A stretch of 64,000 nt of DNA from Bacteroidota bacterium. GTDB taxonomy: Bacteria > Bacteroidota > Bacteroidia > UKL13-3. The notes under the pieces were generated by a model. It saw only the letters and a list, made by a program, of their open reading frames with translations, had not been told where the DNA came from and ran no database searches. A program made the translations under genes and the position numbers. The stretch is taken from positions 1 to 64,000 of the forward strand of contig JAIYCU010000030.1 in assembly GCA_027487835.1 (NCBI GenBank), read 5' to 3'. Shown here piece by piece: positions 52,705-63,600 of the stretch; positions within the stretch are counted from its first letter, which is position 1, and each line of letters opens with the position of its first letter.

Positions 52705-54243
52705 ATGGATAGAAGAGTAAGAGTTAGGTTCGCACCAAGTCCGACCGGCCCCCTACATATTGGCGGGGTTAGGACAGCATTGTACAATTATTTGTTTGCC
52801 AAAAAACATGGCGGAGATTTTCTCATTCGGATAGAAGATACCGACCAAACCCGATTTGTGCAGGGTGCAGAGGAATATATTATAGAATCTTTAAAATGGG
52901 TGGGCATCCCGCCTGTAGAAGGTGTTGGTTTTGGAGATGGCAAGCATGCGCCCTATCGTCAAAGTGACCGCAAGCCAATGTATAGGCAATATGTTATGCA
53001 GCTCATTGAAAATGGCCATGCTTATTATGCCTTTGACACTGCCGAGGAATTAGAAGGCATGCGCGAGCGATTAAAGGCCAGCAATGTAGATGCAAAATAC
53101 GATGCCATTACCCGCACCACCATGAAGAACTCGCTTACCTTATCAGAAGATGAGGTGCAAAAGCGCTTAGAAAGTGGCGATGCGTATGTGGTTCGATTTA
53201 AATTGCCAAGAAAAGAAGAAGTTAAATTTCATGATGAAATCCGTGGATGGGTAAGCTTTAATACGAGTCAGTTAGACGACAAGGTATTATTTAAAAGTGA
53301 TGGCATGCCAACTTATCATTTGGCCAATGTGGTTGATGATTATTTAATGGAGATTTCCCATGTAATAAGAGGTGAAGAATGGTTGCCATCTGCCCCCTTG
53401 CATGTTCTTTTATACAGAGCCTTTGGGTGGGAAGAACAAATGCCAAAATTTGCACATTTGCCATTAATATTAAAACCAGAAGGCAATGGCAAGCTAAGCA
53501 AGCGAGATGGCGACAGATTAGGGTTTCCGGTATTTCCATTGAATTGGGTTGACCCAAATACAGGTGAAATGAGCTCTGGCTATCGGGAGGCGGGTTATTT
53601 GCCTGAGGCGGTAGTAAACTTATTGGCCATGTTGGGATGGAACCCAGGAAGTAACCAAGAAATATTTACCATGGAAGAGTTAATTGCTTCTTTCTCATTG
53701 GAAAGAGTAAGTAAATCGGGCGCCAAGTTTGACCAAAACAAGGCCAAATGGTATAATCAACAATATGTAAGGAAATTAGAAGACAGTGCCTTGTTGCCAT
53801 TTCTTCAAACAGTTTTAGCAGAAAATGGCTTGAACACAAACTTTGATGAAAACTATTGTTTAAAAGTTTGTGGTTTGGTAAAAGAGAAAATGAGTTTCAC
53901 CAAAGAAATTTGGGGCATTAGCAGTTATTTCTTTGTAGACCCTGCTAGCTATGATTTAGCAGTTATCCAAAAAAGATGGAATGAAAAAATTCCGGCCTTA
54001 TTAAAAGACATTGAACTAGGATTAGACACGCTGAGTAGCCACGAAGCCAGCGCCATAGAAGAAGTATATAACGAGAACTTAAACAAGCACGGCATCGCTG
54101 GAAAAGACTTTCTTCAATTATTTAGGGTATGTTTGACGGGAGTAGCAGGTGGACCACCCTTATTTGAAATTGCCGCTTTAATTGGTAAAGAGGCAGTAAG
54201 CAGAAGAATTGCCCATGCAATACAAGAATTTAACAACATATAA
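52705..54243 (+). CDS. gltX: Glutamyl-tRNA synthetase
   Basis: 512-aa class I synthetase that charges tRNA-Glu. HIGH-type motif PSPTGPLHIGGVRTALYN (HIG at 18-20), FLIRIEDTDQTRF, HVIRGEEWLPSAPLH and the KMSKS-type loop KLSKRDGD (263-270) are in place. The discriminating class (GluRS rather than GlnRS) fits overall length and the HIGG/IEDTD context. Four bp separate it from the lipoprotein gene that follows. Confidence 0.95.
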   Translation: MDRRVRVRFAPSPTGPLHIGGVRTALYNYLFAKKHGGDFLIRIEDTDQTRFVQGAEEYIIESLKWVGIPPVEGVGFGDGKHAPYRQSDRKPMYRQYVMQLIENGHAYYAFDTAEELEGMRERLKASNVDAKYDAITRTTMKNSLTLSEDEVQKRLESGDAYVVRFKLPRKEEVKFHDEIRGWVSFNTSQLDDKVLFKSDGMPTYHLANVVDDYLMEISHVIRGEEWLPSAPLHVLLYRAFGWEEQMPKFAHLPLILKPEGNGKLSKRDGDRLGFPVFPLNWVDPNTGEMSSGYREAGYLPEAVVNLLAMLGWNPGSNQEIFTMEELIASFSLERVSKSGAKFDQNKAKWYNQQYVRKLEDSALLPFLQTVLAENGLNTNFDENYCLKVCGLVKEKMSFTKEIWGISSYFFVDPASYDLAVIQKRWNEKIPALLKDIELGLDTLSSHEASAIEEVYNENLNKHGIAGKDFLQLFRVCLTGVAGGPPLFEIAALIGKEAVSRRIAHAIQEFNNI

Positions 54244-54247
54244 AACT

Positions 54248-54895
54248 ATGAAATTAATAAGAGTAAGTATCCTAATGGCGGTTGTAGCCTTGATTACAAG
54301 TTGTCAAATGGCAAAGTTTGATCGCGTTCCTGGCGAAGAATTAGTGAATATACCTGTTGAATTGCATGGCAAGTTTGCCCTAGCATTGGGCGAAAATAAG
54401 GCCATCTTAGGTGGCGATAGTATTTATTTGATAATTGAGAATTCAAGTTTTCAGGTAATCACTCAAGGTGCAACCATTAACAAAATACACAATCAAGATT
54501 TTAAAACAGCTAAATTCAAAGGCAAAACCCTTTTTGCCTTAAACGATGCTACCATTCCAAGTTTATGGAACATGGTGATTGTAGAAAACTTCAAGGGAAA
54601 TTTAAGGGTTTATCCATTATTAGATAGACGCACAAATCCAGAAGAGGCAGGTAAATTAGGAAATTATATTCCACAACAAATGCTAAACATTAATGCCGAC
54701 CCAATTGCACCACCGCAACAACCTATTGCAGAGAGCGGCGGTGCACCGATTAATAGTCCAAACCAAGGATTGCCAAACCGTGCCTTTTATTTTACTATGA
54801 TGGAAGAGCAATTTGAGCAGTATTTAACCAATGAAGTAATTGGCAAGGAGTTTTATCAATTTAACAAGGTAGAAGTTAAAGCTAAGAAAAAATAA
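54248..54895 (+). CDS. Lipoprotein of unknown function
   Basis: 215 aa from the ATG at 54248 ([20 protein letters not shown]), chosen because the lipobox LITSC follows a clean signal; an earlier in-frame ATG (54209) lies inside gltX. The mature part has beta-rich sequence and a Pro-rich stretch ([17 protein letters not shown]). No family recognised. It is 2 bp from the B12-binding gene. Confidence 0.6.
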   Translation: MKLIRVSILMAVVALITSCQMAKFDRVPGEELVNIPVELHGKFALALGENKAILGGDSIYLIIENSSFQVITQGATINKIHNQDFKTAKFKGKTLFALNDATIPSLWNMVIVENFKGNLRVYPLLDRRTNPEEAGKLGNYIPQQMLNINADPIAPPQQPIAESGGAPINSPNQGLPNRAFYFTMMEEQFEQYLTNEVIGKEFYQFNKVEVKAKKK

Positions 54896-54897
54896 GC

Positions 54898-55305
54898 ATG
54901 AACAGACCCATTAGAGTATTGGTAGCAAAAATTGGCTTGGATGGTCATGATAGAGGCGCGAAAGTAATTGCAACTGCCTTGCGTGATGCTGGCATGGAAG
55001 TTATATATACTGGCTTAAGACAAACCCCAGAAATGGTGGTTCAGGCTGCCTTGCAAGAAGATGTGGATGTGATTGGCGTAAGTATATTATCTGGCGCGCA
55101 CTTGAGCGTATTTAAGCGTTTAACAGAGCTATTGGTTCAAAACAACATGAAAGACGTTTTGGTTACAGGCGGCGGCATTATACCGGAAGAAGACATTGAT
55201 GAATTAAATAAAATTGGTGTGGGTAAATTGTTTACTCCGGGCACAAATACCAGCGAAATCGCTGATTATATTAAAGATTGGGTAACAAAAAACCGAAACT
55301 TTTAG
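54898..55305 (+). CDS. Stand-alone cobalamin-binding domain (methylmalonyl-CoA mutase small domain type)
   Basis: 135 aa, the size of a single B12-binding domain. The DxHxxG signature is present: Asp15, His17 and Gly20 in [13 protein letters not shown], plus [14 protein letters not shown] and [12 protein letters not shown]. In methylmalonyl-CoA mutase this domain carries the cofactor with His17 as lower ligand. No mutase catalytic half is in the window, so it either pairs with one encoded elsewhere or belongs to another acyl-CoA mutase. The following genes handle acyl-CoA and aldehydes. Confidence 0.85.
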   Translation: MNRPIRVLVAKIGLDGHDRGAKVIATALRDAGMEVIYTGLRQTPEMVVQAALQEDVDVIGVSILSGAHLSVFKRLTELLVQNNMKDVLVTGGGIIPEEDIDELNKIGVGKLFTPGTNTSEIADYIKDWVTKNRNF

Positions 55306-55346
55306 GCATTTTTTTGCTTTAATAAATATTTAACCTAACAAGCGTT

Positions 55347-55376
55347 TTTGTTTTTTTGAATTAAGCACTAACCTTG
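55347..55376 (+). promoter_or_regulatory. Promoter before the enoyl-CoA hydratase gene
   Basis: TTTG (55347-55350), an 18-bp spacer and TAACCTTG (55369-55376, one base off TAnnTTTG) fit the Bacteroidota promoter form, giving a start near 55382 and a 15-nt leader. Confidence 0.45.
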
Positions 55377-55396
55377 CACGGCAAAATAAAAGAATA

Positions 55397-56188
55397 ATGA
55401 CAGCAGCAGCTATGTACCAAACAATAATTACAGAGTCGAAAGACCAGATTTTTTACATTACCATTAACAGGGAAGATAAATTGAATGCCTTAAACATTCA
55501 AACCCTTTCAGACATTAAGAATGCGGTTTTAAGCATTTACAACGACTCATCCATTAGAGGCGTTATTTTAACTGGCAAAGGAACCAAAGCATTTGCTGCA
55601 GGCGCAGATATTGCTGAGTTTGCAAACTTCACCGTAGAAGAAGGCACAAAAATGAGCGAGGAAGGTCATGGTGTATTAAGAGCCATCGACCATTGCCCAA
55701 AGCCAGTAATTGCTGCCATTAACGGATTTGCGCTTGGAGGTGGAAACGAATTAGCTATGTCTTGTCATATTAGAATTTGCGCTGAAAGAGCAAGATTTGG
55801 ACAACCAGAAGTAAACCTTGGTATTACACCAGGCTACGCTGGAACCCAAAGATTAGCGCAATTGATAGGAAAAGGTAGGGCCTTAGAATTTTTAATGACA
55901 GGAGACATGATGGATGCCCAAACTGCTTTAAACTATGGATTGGTAAACTATGTGGTTCCGCAAGACCAATTGATTGCTAAAGCAGAAGAGCTTTTAAACA
56001 AAATTAAATCTAAAGCGCCAATGGCCATTGCTTCGGTAATTCGTTGCGTTAACGCTTATTATGAAAAGCGTGCAGATGGAAACGATGTTGAAATTAACGA
56101 GTTTGGAAATTTCTTTGGCAGTGAAGACTTTATAGAAGGCACTCGGGCTTTTTTAGAAAAGCGTCCTGCTAATTTTAAAGGCAACTAA
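55397..56188 (+). CDS. Enoyl-CoA hydratase/isomerase family protein
   Basis: 263-aa crotonase-fold enzyme. The oxyanion-hole regions are clear: KAFAAGADIAEF and NGFALGGGNELAMSCHIRIC. Catalytic glutamates lie in GGGNELAM and FGQPEVNLGITPGYAGTQRL, as in true enoyl-CoA hydratases. It adds water to trans-2-enoyl-CoA in fatty-acid or butyrate-type metabolism. An in-frame ATG at 55412 would give five fewer residues and an equally good start. It is 4 bp from the aldehyde dehydrogenase gene. Confidence 0.88.
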   Translation: MTAAAMYQTIITESKDQIFYITINREDKLNALNIQTLSDIKNAVLSIYNDSSIRGVILTGKGTKAFAAGADIAEFANFTVEEGTKMSEEGHGVLRAIDHCPKPVIAAINGFALGGGNELAMSCHIRICAERARFGQPEVNLGITPGYAGTQRLAQLIGKGRALEFLMTGDMMDAQTALNYGLVNYVVPQDQLIAKAEELLNKIKSKAPMAIASVIRCVNAYYEKRADGNDVEINEFGNFFGSEDFIEGTRAFLEKRPANFKGN

Positions 56189-56192
56189 TTAA

Positions 56193-57563
56193 ATGTTATT
56201 CGAATCGCACAATCCCTATACAGAAGTTGTTTTAGAGACTTACCCGTTTGAGGATTTTGCTAGCCTAACACATAAACTTGAAAATGCCCAAAAGGCATTT
56301 AATACATGGAAAAAGAGCAGCTTTGAAGAACGAGCTGCTCTTTTTCTGCGTTTAAAGGATTTGTTAGAAAGCAAGGCAGATGAACTGGGCGCCGTGGCCG
56401 CCCTAGAAATGGGAAAGCTAGCATCACATGCCAGCGCTGAGGTATTAAAATCTGCTAGTTTATGCAGTTATTATGCAAATTCTGCTAAAGATAGCCTTGC
56501 AGTAGCCATTGAACATGCCGATGCCCAAACAGAAATTCAACTTTCGCATGAACCCTTGGGTATAATTTTGGGCATTTTCCCATGGAACTTTCCTTATTGG
56601 CAAATACTAAGAAGTGCATTACCAACCCTTATGAGTGGCAATGTAATGCTTGTTAAACCAGCACCCAATGTGCCAAAATGCAGCCTTGCCTTGCAGCAAA
56701 TTTTAGGGGAGGCAGGATTTCCATTAGGAGTAGTTCAAACTGTTTTTGCCAGCAATTCACAAGTAGAATTATTGTTGAAACATCCATTGGTTAAAGCCGT
56801 TTCGTTAACAGGAAGTGAGCGCGCAGGCAGTGCGGTAGCAGCCCTAGCAGCAGCACAAATTAAACCCGCGGTTTTAGAGCTTGGCGGTTCTGACCCACTC
56901 ATAATTTTGGAAGATGCTCCTTTATCCGACATCATAGATCAAGTGGTATTTTCAAGGTTTCAAAATAATGGTCAAAGTTGTGTAGCAGCAAAGCGCTATT
57001 TGGTTCAAACCGAAATAAAAGAAAAATTTGAAGCCTTACTGATTGAGAAAGTAAGTGCCCTAAAATTGGGTAACCCATTGGAAAAGGGAGTCGATATTGG
57101 CCCATTGGCAAGAAAAGACCTAAGGGACTTATTAGCCAATCAAGTTAAAAAGACAATTGAAGCTGGCGCAACATTATTATATCAGCAAAAGCAAATACCT
57201 GAAAAAGGATGGTTTTACCCCCCTACCGTGCTTACGCAAGTTCCCAAAGAAAGTTTGGCTTACCAAGAAGAGTTATTTGGACCCGTAGTGAGTGTTTTTT
57301 ATTTTGAAACAGATGCCGAGGCCATTGCATTAGCAAACGATACAAGGTTTGGCTTAGGTGCTAGTATTTACAGTAAAAATATAACCCGGGCGCAAGCCAT
57401 GGCAGCCGAAATAGAAAGCGGCATGGTTTATATAAACACCATTGTAAAGAGCGACGTGCGCTTTCCATTTGGCGGTATAAAAGCCAGCGGATATGGCAGA
57501 GAATTGGGTCCGCAAGGATTGAAGGCCTTTACCCAAGTTAAAACTACTTGGATAAAAAAATAA
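56193..57563 (+). CDS. Aldehyde dehydrogenase, succinate-semialdehyde dehydrogenase-like
   Basis: 456 aa, catalytic residues intact: Asn132 (FPWNFPYWQ), Glu229 (VLELGGSDPLII) and Cys263 (NNGQSCVAAKRY). The short N-terminus and overall form fit the Sad/GabD-like group that oxidises succinate semialdehyde with NAD(P). The exact substrate is not certain. It is the last gene of the acyl-CoA pair and is closed by a strong terminator. One iterated 10-mer (57002) encodes LVQT of YLVQTEI. Confidence 0.82.
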   Translation: MLFESHNPYTEVVLETYPFEDFASLTHKLENAQKAFNTWKKSSFEERAALFLRLKDLLESKADELGAVAALEMGKLASHASAEVLKSASLCSYYANSAKDSLAVAIEHADAQTEIQLSHEPLGIILGIFPWNFPYWQILRSALPTLMSGNVMLVKPAPNVPKCSLALQQILGEAGFPLGVVQTVFASNSQVELLLKHPLVKAVSLTGSERAGSAVAALAAAQIKPAVLELGGSDPLIILEDAPLSDIIDQVVFSRFQNNGQSCVAAKRYLVQTEIKEKFEALLIEKVSALKLGNPLEKGVDIGPLARKDLRDLLANQVKKTIEAGATLLYQQKQIPEKGWFYPPTVLTQVPKESLAYQEELFGPVVSVFYFETDAEAIALANDTRFGLGASIYSKNITRAQAMAAEIESGMVYINTIVKSDVRFPFGGIKASGYGRELGPQGLKAFTQVKTTWIKK

Positions 57564-57576
57564 GAATTAAACGCAT

Positions 57577-57614
57577 AAAAAAAGGGGCTGCTCAATTGAG
57601 CAGCCCCTTTTTTT
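57577..57614. terminator. Perfect bidirectional terminator between convergent genes
   Basis: A run of seven A, then the perfect palindrome GGGGCTGCTCAA / TTGAGCAGCCCC, then a run of seven T. It serves both the rightward aldehyde dehydrogenase gene and the leftward beta-helix gene, whose stop is at 57631. Confidence 0.95.
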
Positions 57615-57630
57615 ATGATTAAGTATTAAC

Positions 57631-60600
57631 TTACTTAACGCTAACCACTTTTTGGATCGACTTATACTCTCCTTGTTGCACTTGCAAGAAATACACCCCA
57701 GAGATAACATTTGAAGTTTCTGTAAATTCAATAAAGTTTGCACCCGAAATTAGAGGGGCAACTTTACTAGCTATTACTTTACCTGTAATGTCAATTAGGG
57801 TGCAAATTGCATCGCCTGATTCTGGTGTATTTACTTCAATAGAGAACTGCTCCGTAAAAGGATTAGGAAATACTTTGCTGGTGAACGATTCTACCGAAAG
57901 CATATCAACCGACACAATTGAAGAATAGTTAAAGCTACCATCCATATCTACTTGTTTTAAGCGGTAATATAAAGTGGTTTCCAATTGTAAGGCATTCTTA
58001 TCTGTAATTCCATAACGCACTTGACGGGCAGAATTACCTGCACCCTTTACAAAACCGATGTATTCAAAATCTACCCCATTGATAGAACGCTCCACTTCAA
58101 AGCCTTTATTATTGAACTCGGAAGCAGTAAGCCAAGTTAGCAATACATCATTTTCTGCTGCGCGTGCTGCGAAATAAGTTAACTGAACAGGCAATGGAGC
58201 CGTAATATCTGTACCAGTAAAAACACCCATTCCTAAATTTTGTGCTGCATTTGAGATGGTTTTTGTGCTTACATTTAATACAGAATTAGAATCCATCCTC
58301 CAAGTATTGGCAATTCTTGAAGCCAATTTAAGGTTGCTTTCTGACAATACACTTCCCAAAAGCGCTAGGTCATAATTAAGGTTTACACGATACGTATAGC
58401 CTGCACCACCTGTTGCATTTAAATCTAAATAGGCATTTAAGAATCGGGTTGAACCAAATGTAGCTGGTGGGTTTGCACCAGAATAATAGGCTCCTGTAAC
58501 AGCAGTAGGCAATGTACCAGCACTTCCCCAATTTATTACTGCTATAGGTCTTGAAGCAAAGCTTAGGGTGCTTGTACCGTTGGCAGTTGGTAAACCAGAA
58601 ACAGTTAAAGCCGGCGGTATGGTGGTAGTTGTGAATTCGTGCGAACCGATATCAATACCATAACCTAAAGTTGTGCCCCTTGTATTGCCTGCGAAATCTG
58701 TATTTAAATTTGCAATGCTAGCGCCCGCAACACCCTTACCATTGAGGTACCAGCTAAGCGGTGAACTTGCAGACACATTAAGATTTCCAGCTGCGATACT
58801 GCTAAACAAAGTTGCTGGGTTAACAATACCACTTACTTCGCTCCACGAGTTTCTATCATTTAAGGTAGAAGTTCTCCAATCAGCGATGTTTCTATCTGTA
58901 TTACCCCATAAACCAACAGTATTTGCATTTGAACTAGATAAGAAGTTATAATTAACATCTAACCAACCCGAGCCAGAAACAGTTCCTAAAACCTCATTTG
59001 CAATCGCATAACTCTTAGCATTAGCGCCACCACGTGCATTAATAAAGGCATTGTTTATAGCCTTAACACCAGATGTTGATTCGCCTGTTGTATTTGACCC
59101 TCTATGGAAGGCATAAGTAGGAATATTGCCTGTTGCCGTACCTGCAATTACTACAGTATTATTATAGTAATTAGCATCATAAGCAGCATTGATTTGCCAT
59201 AAACCATTGAACTGGATATTGTTGTTTTGAGCATTACCAAGCGTAATTTGATTATTTGTTAATTCGACATTATTAGTTACTGAAGTAATAATAATACCAT
59301 TGGCAGTTGCCATTGGGTTTACTGCATTAGAAGTACTTAGGTTACGGATATCATAAATTCTGTTTCCTCTTACTACTCCATTATTAACACTTTGCAATTG
59401 AATGCCGGCAGCATTTGTAGTAAGGTTACCAGTATTTGCTGCTTCAATCGCATAAATTAGGTTATTATTTACTTGGGCACCTGGATTGGTACTTGCGGCA
59501 ATAGTAATACCAAAAACACCCATTGTGGTTGGTGTTAGGGTTGTATTAGAAGAGGCAGAACTTAAATTGAAAATTGTATTATTTGAAACATTGGCTGCTG
59601 TGGTACCAGTTACCAAAATACCACCTAAACTTATACCTGTTTGCTGACCAATACAAGCAATATTAGCAATGGTATTATTAGTAATTTGCGTAGAAGGGTC
59701 TAAGTTGGCTGTGGTTTGAACCCAAATTCCTCTCACATTTGAATTGGAATTATGCACAATACTATTTGGAATGGTAACACTACCAATGATATTATTATTG
59801 ATATTGGCAATACCACCTGATATAAATAAGCCAATAAATTGAGTGCTACCTCCGGCACTGTTTACGGTAATTCCAGCCATGCGATTTCCGCTAATAAGCA
59901 TTGGAGAGGCAACGGTTGCATTAACGGTAATACCATTATGATTGGTAGGAGGATTTAACTCAATACCTCCCGCTACTAATGAATCTCCAATCATATTATT
60001 GGTAATATTAACCCTACCCGATGTTACAATGATTCCATTCCATTGATTACCTACCGCGGTTTGGGTGAACTTCATATTTTTAATGGTATTACCATGAATA
60101 GAAGAAAGTTGAGCAGTACCTATGGCAATTTGAATTTGGTTCCAAGCCGCCTGCACATTACTTGTCCATGCATTGCCTGCAGCATTTGCTGCGTTACCAC
60201 CAATTATATTATTACTAATCATGTGTCCACTCGAAAGCAAACCACCATTGAATCTAATTGATAGTGGATTAGCTGTAACCAAAGGCAAGTTATAGAAGAA
60301 ACTATTTCCATCCACAACCCATCCATTTCCCGAACCTGCATCTACATTTAGGTAGGCTACTGATGCGTTAGAAAGTAGGTTATTGGTAATAACGTTTTCT
60401 GCATTTAAGGTTAAACCAGTATGCACGCTATTGATTAAAGTTGCAGGAACACCCGATGGGAAACTAAACGAAGCATCATTTTTAATGATACAATTATTGA
60501 TGGTATCTTGGTTATTGCCTTGGGTAGAAATACTACCCGCAAAAGAAACCAAACCACTATTTACAACATTAAATGCAGTATTATTTGAGCCTTCGATGAT

Positions 60601-63600
60601 AAGATTAGACAATCTATTTTGTTGAGAGCCATTTACAAATAATACTACAGGTCCATTGTTTGAATTGCGAATGGTTAAATTTCTTAATGTACCGTTTGAA
60701 CTTAAATCTGGAATACCAGTAATTTTCACTCTGTCAGCACCATTCAGCCTTATTAACCCTGGATTGCTACTACCAGAGATTACTCTGCTTACAGCAGTTG
60801 CACTCGAATCTGGGCGAATCGTAATACTGAAATTTCCAGTACCTAAACCACCCGTTCCGATTTGATTGAGGGCAAAGGTACCAGGTTCTATAATATTAGA
60901 AGTGATAACCGCTGTTACATCACCCCCAATGGTATTCGTATTTAAGAATTCAAACAAACCACCTGCACCTGTAAGATTTGGATAAGTTTGACCTGCGCCC
61001 ACATAGAATTTAGAATTGGCAGGAATCACAGGTAAAATCATATAGAAATCAAGTACCTGAGGTTCGTTCAATAAAGTATTTACGTTGGTAGCGATAGCAA
61101 ATGGGCGTTGAGAGTTGAGGTTAGCACCTAAACTATCTTCAGCCATTACAAAATAGAAAATGGTATCTCCTGCTGTCACGCCTCCAACAGATGCATACTG
61201 TATTTCATAATTTAGGAATGAATTAGTTGGCAAACCTGTTTGTGCAACCGGACCCACCACTGAATAAGTTCCATTGATACCTTTTTTATAATACAACTTT
61301 GCCGCATTTAATGAGCCGCTGTATGGTATACCAATATTATCACGAATGTTAACACCAGAAAGGACATATGGACCTGTAATATTTCCTTGATTACTAATTG
61401 GGGCATAAGAAATTGCAGGTGGGAAAACATCTGCAGAAAGCGTAAAGTTACCTGCATCTGCGCCAATATCTACTGCGGTAGAACAGCTTCTGCACTCACC
61501 GTCAAAATCTTCGCTTATTAAAGCAGCAATGCTAGCATCACCAGAGGCTTCAATAGGATTAGCCGCTGAGACATGAAGGTTAACATCAAGAAGGGAACCC
61601 GTTGCATTAATAAAAAAAGGAGAGGTACTTCCACTTTGTAAATCATACCCAGAAGCACGCTTCCAGCCTGCTAATCCACCTAAAGTTGGATAATCAACAA
61701 TGTTTGTACCTGCCACAAAACCGCCATTGCCTGGGGAAAATAATATATTATGATTAGAGACCAAACTTGCTGCATTAACAGGGAGTGAAGGTACTCTTAA
61801 GGCAAAGTTTTTACCAGAAGCCAAAGTTCCATTACTTACTGCATTCACAAGGATATTATTTCTAACATCATATACTTGTGTACCTGTTGGAGTTCCTAAT
61901 AAACGAATGGCTGAAGTGATAGCGAAACCACTTGTTGGCTCACCACCAATATAAATGCTATTGTGGAAATATTCGAAATTACCAGCAATATCGGTTAAGA
62001 TACCATTTACTTCTAAAGGACTATTATAGGGTGTTCCGGCAGAATCTATCCCTAAACGAATCATATTATTGGCATAACGGGTAAATGAACCACTGTTCTG
62101 CTGAATTCCAATCAACCTGCCACCTCCTGTTGAAGCTAATTTAAAACTATGAATAAAGTTTCTAGCTACATTATTTGTTACTAGAGTTGTTGTTCCTTGG
62201 TATAAAATACCAACTAAACTATTAGATGTGAAGCTAATCCCTTCTAAAGAGTGAATTGTATTTTGAGAAATATTAATAGCGCTACCAGAACCAACATGAG
62301 ATATACCAATGATGGCTGAGCTGGTAGAAGTGTTAATGCTAGAACTATTTGTTCTAAGGGTATGTACCAAATTGCGAACTATATTATGACCACTGCCACT
62401 TGATTGCAATATTCCAATTACCTGAGCAGCTGCCGGTACTGGGTTGTTATAGGTAAGGTTCCTAACAATATTATCACTAATCATTTGATTAGGTGTAAAC
62501 GAAGAAGAATAGATTCCAACCAAAGTAGCAACAGTACTAGTACCTGTATTTAAGGATCTACTCAATAAATTTTCAACCGTATTAAATCTTATTATTGGCA
62601 AACCACTCGTGTTTAAGATACCAATAACCATGCTTGAACTTAGAGGTGTTCTTGATAAATTTTGCAACCCATTAATTTGATTATTCTCTATCAAAATATT
62701 ATTGGTTGAAGAACTCACATTAATACCCACCATAGCAGCACCAGTTGTACTAGACGTATTTGCAGTTGAATCTTCTAAATTTAAAATTAAATTACTTTTA
62801 ATTTCCAGGGTGGCGGTTTGGTTCCAAGCCCTAATTCCATTTACAATTACACTTGTACCATTTGGATGATTATTGGTAATATTTGCAATGATATTATTAT
62901 TGATGAAAGAATTTGAACCCGTTTGGCAGCTAATAGGCAAAGTAGTGCTATTACCGCTATGAATAATATTATCTACCAATAAAGTATCACCTATATAGTT
63001 ATTTTCTATTCTTGCTACTCCACCACCAAAGTTTACTTGGATTCCTGTAAAAAAGCCAGCAAAAATTTGATTATGCAAAATATTGGCAATTCTGTTTCCA
63101 GAAATCATAGTTCCTGTGCTTAGTCCTGCTGCTGCATTGATAGCCGTATAAGTAAATCCAACTCCTGCGTTTGTTATAACCCAGTTACCTGTCAAGTTCA
63201 TTTGATTTCCACCAATGATATTTCCAACAATACTATCATTGTTTGAAACATTACCTGGCGTGAAATTTATAACCGTTGGAGAAGCAGTGTGACTAAATCC
63301 ATCGTTTTGGTAGAATTGATTATTTCTAATGATTTGGCCATTACCTGTTCCAGTTCCTATAGAAATAGCATTGGAATTGAAATTATAGAAAAAACTATTC
63401 TCAATAATTAAATTCTCATTCTCTCTATTTACCCCTGTGGTACCCGAGGCGGCAAACAAAATGCCCGGTGTACCTGGAATAGCTGTATTGGTAATCTCTC
63501 TTCTAAAATGACAGGCTGAAAATCTGATATTGTCATTTCCTGTGGCAATGGAGGTTGGACTAATACGCACAACTCCGCCATTTACAGGTGCAGTGCCTGT

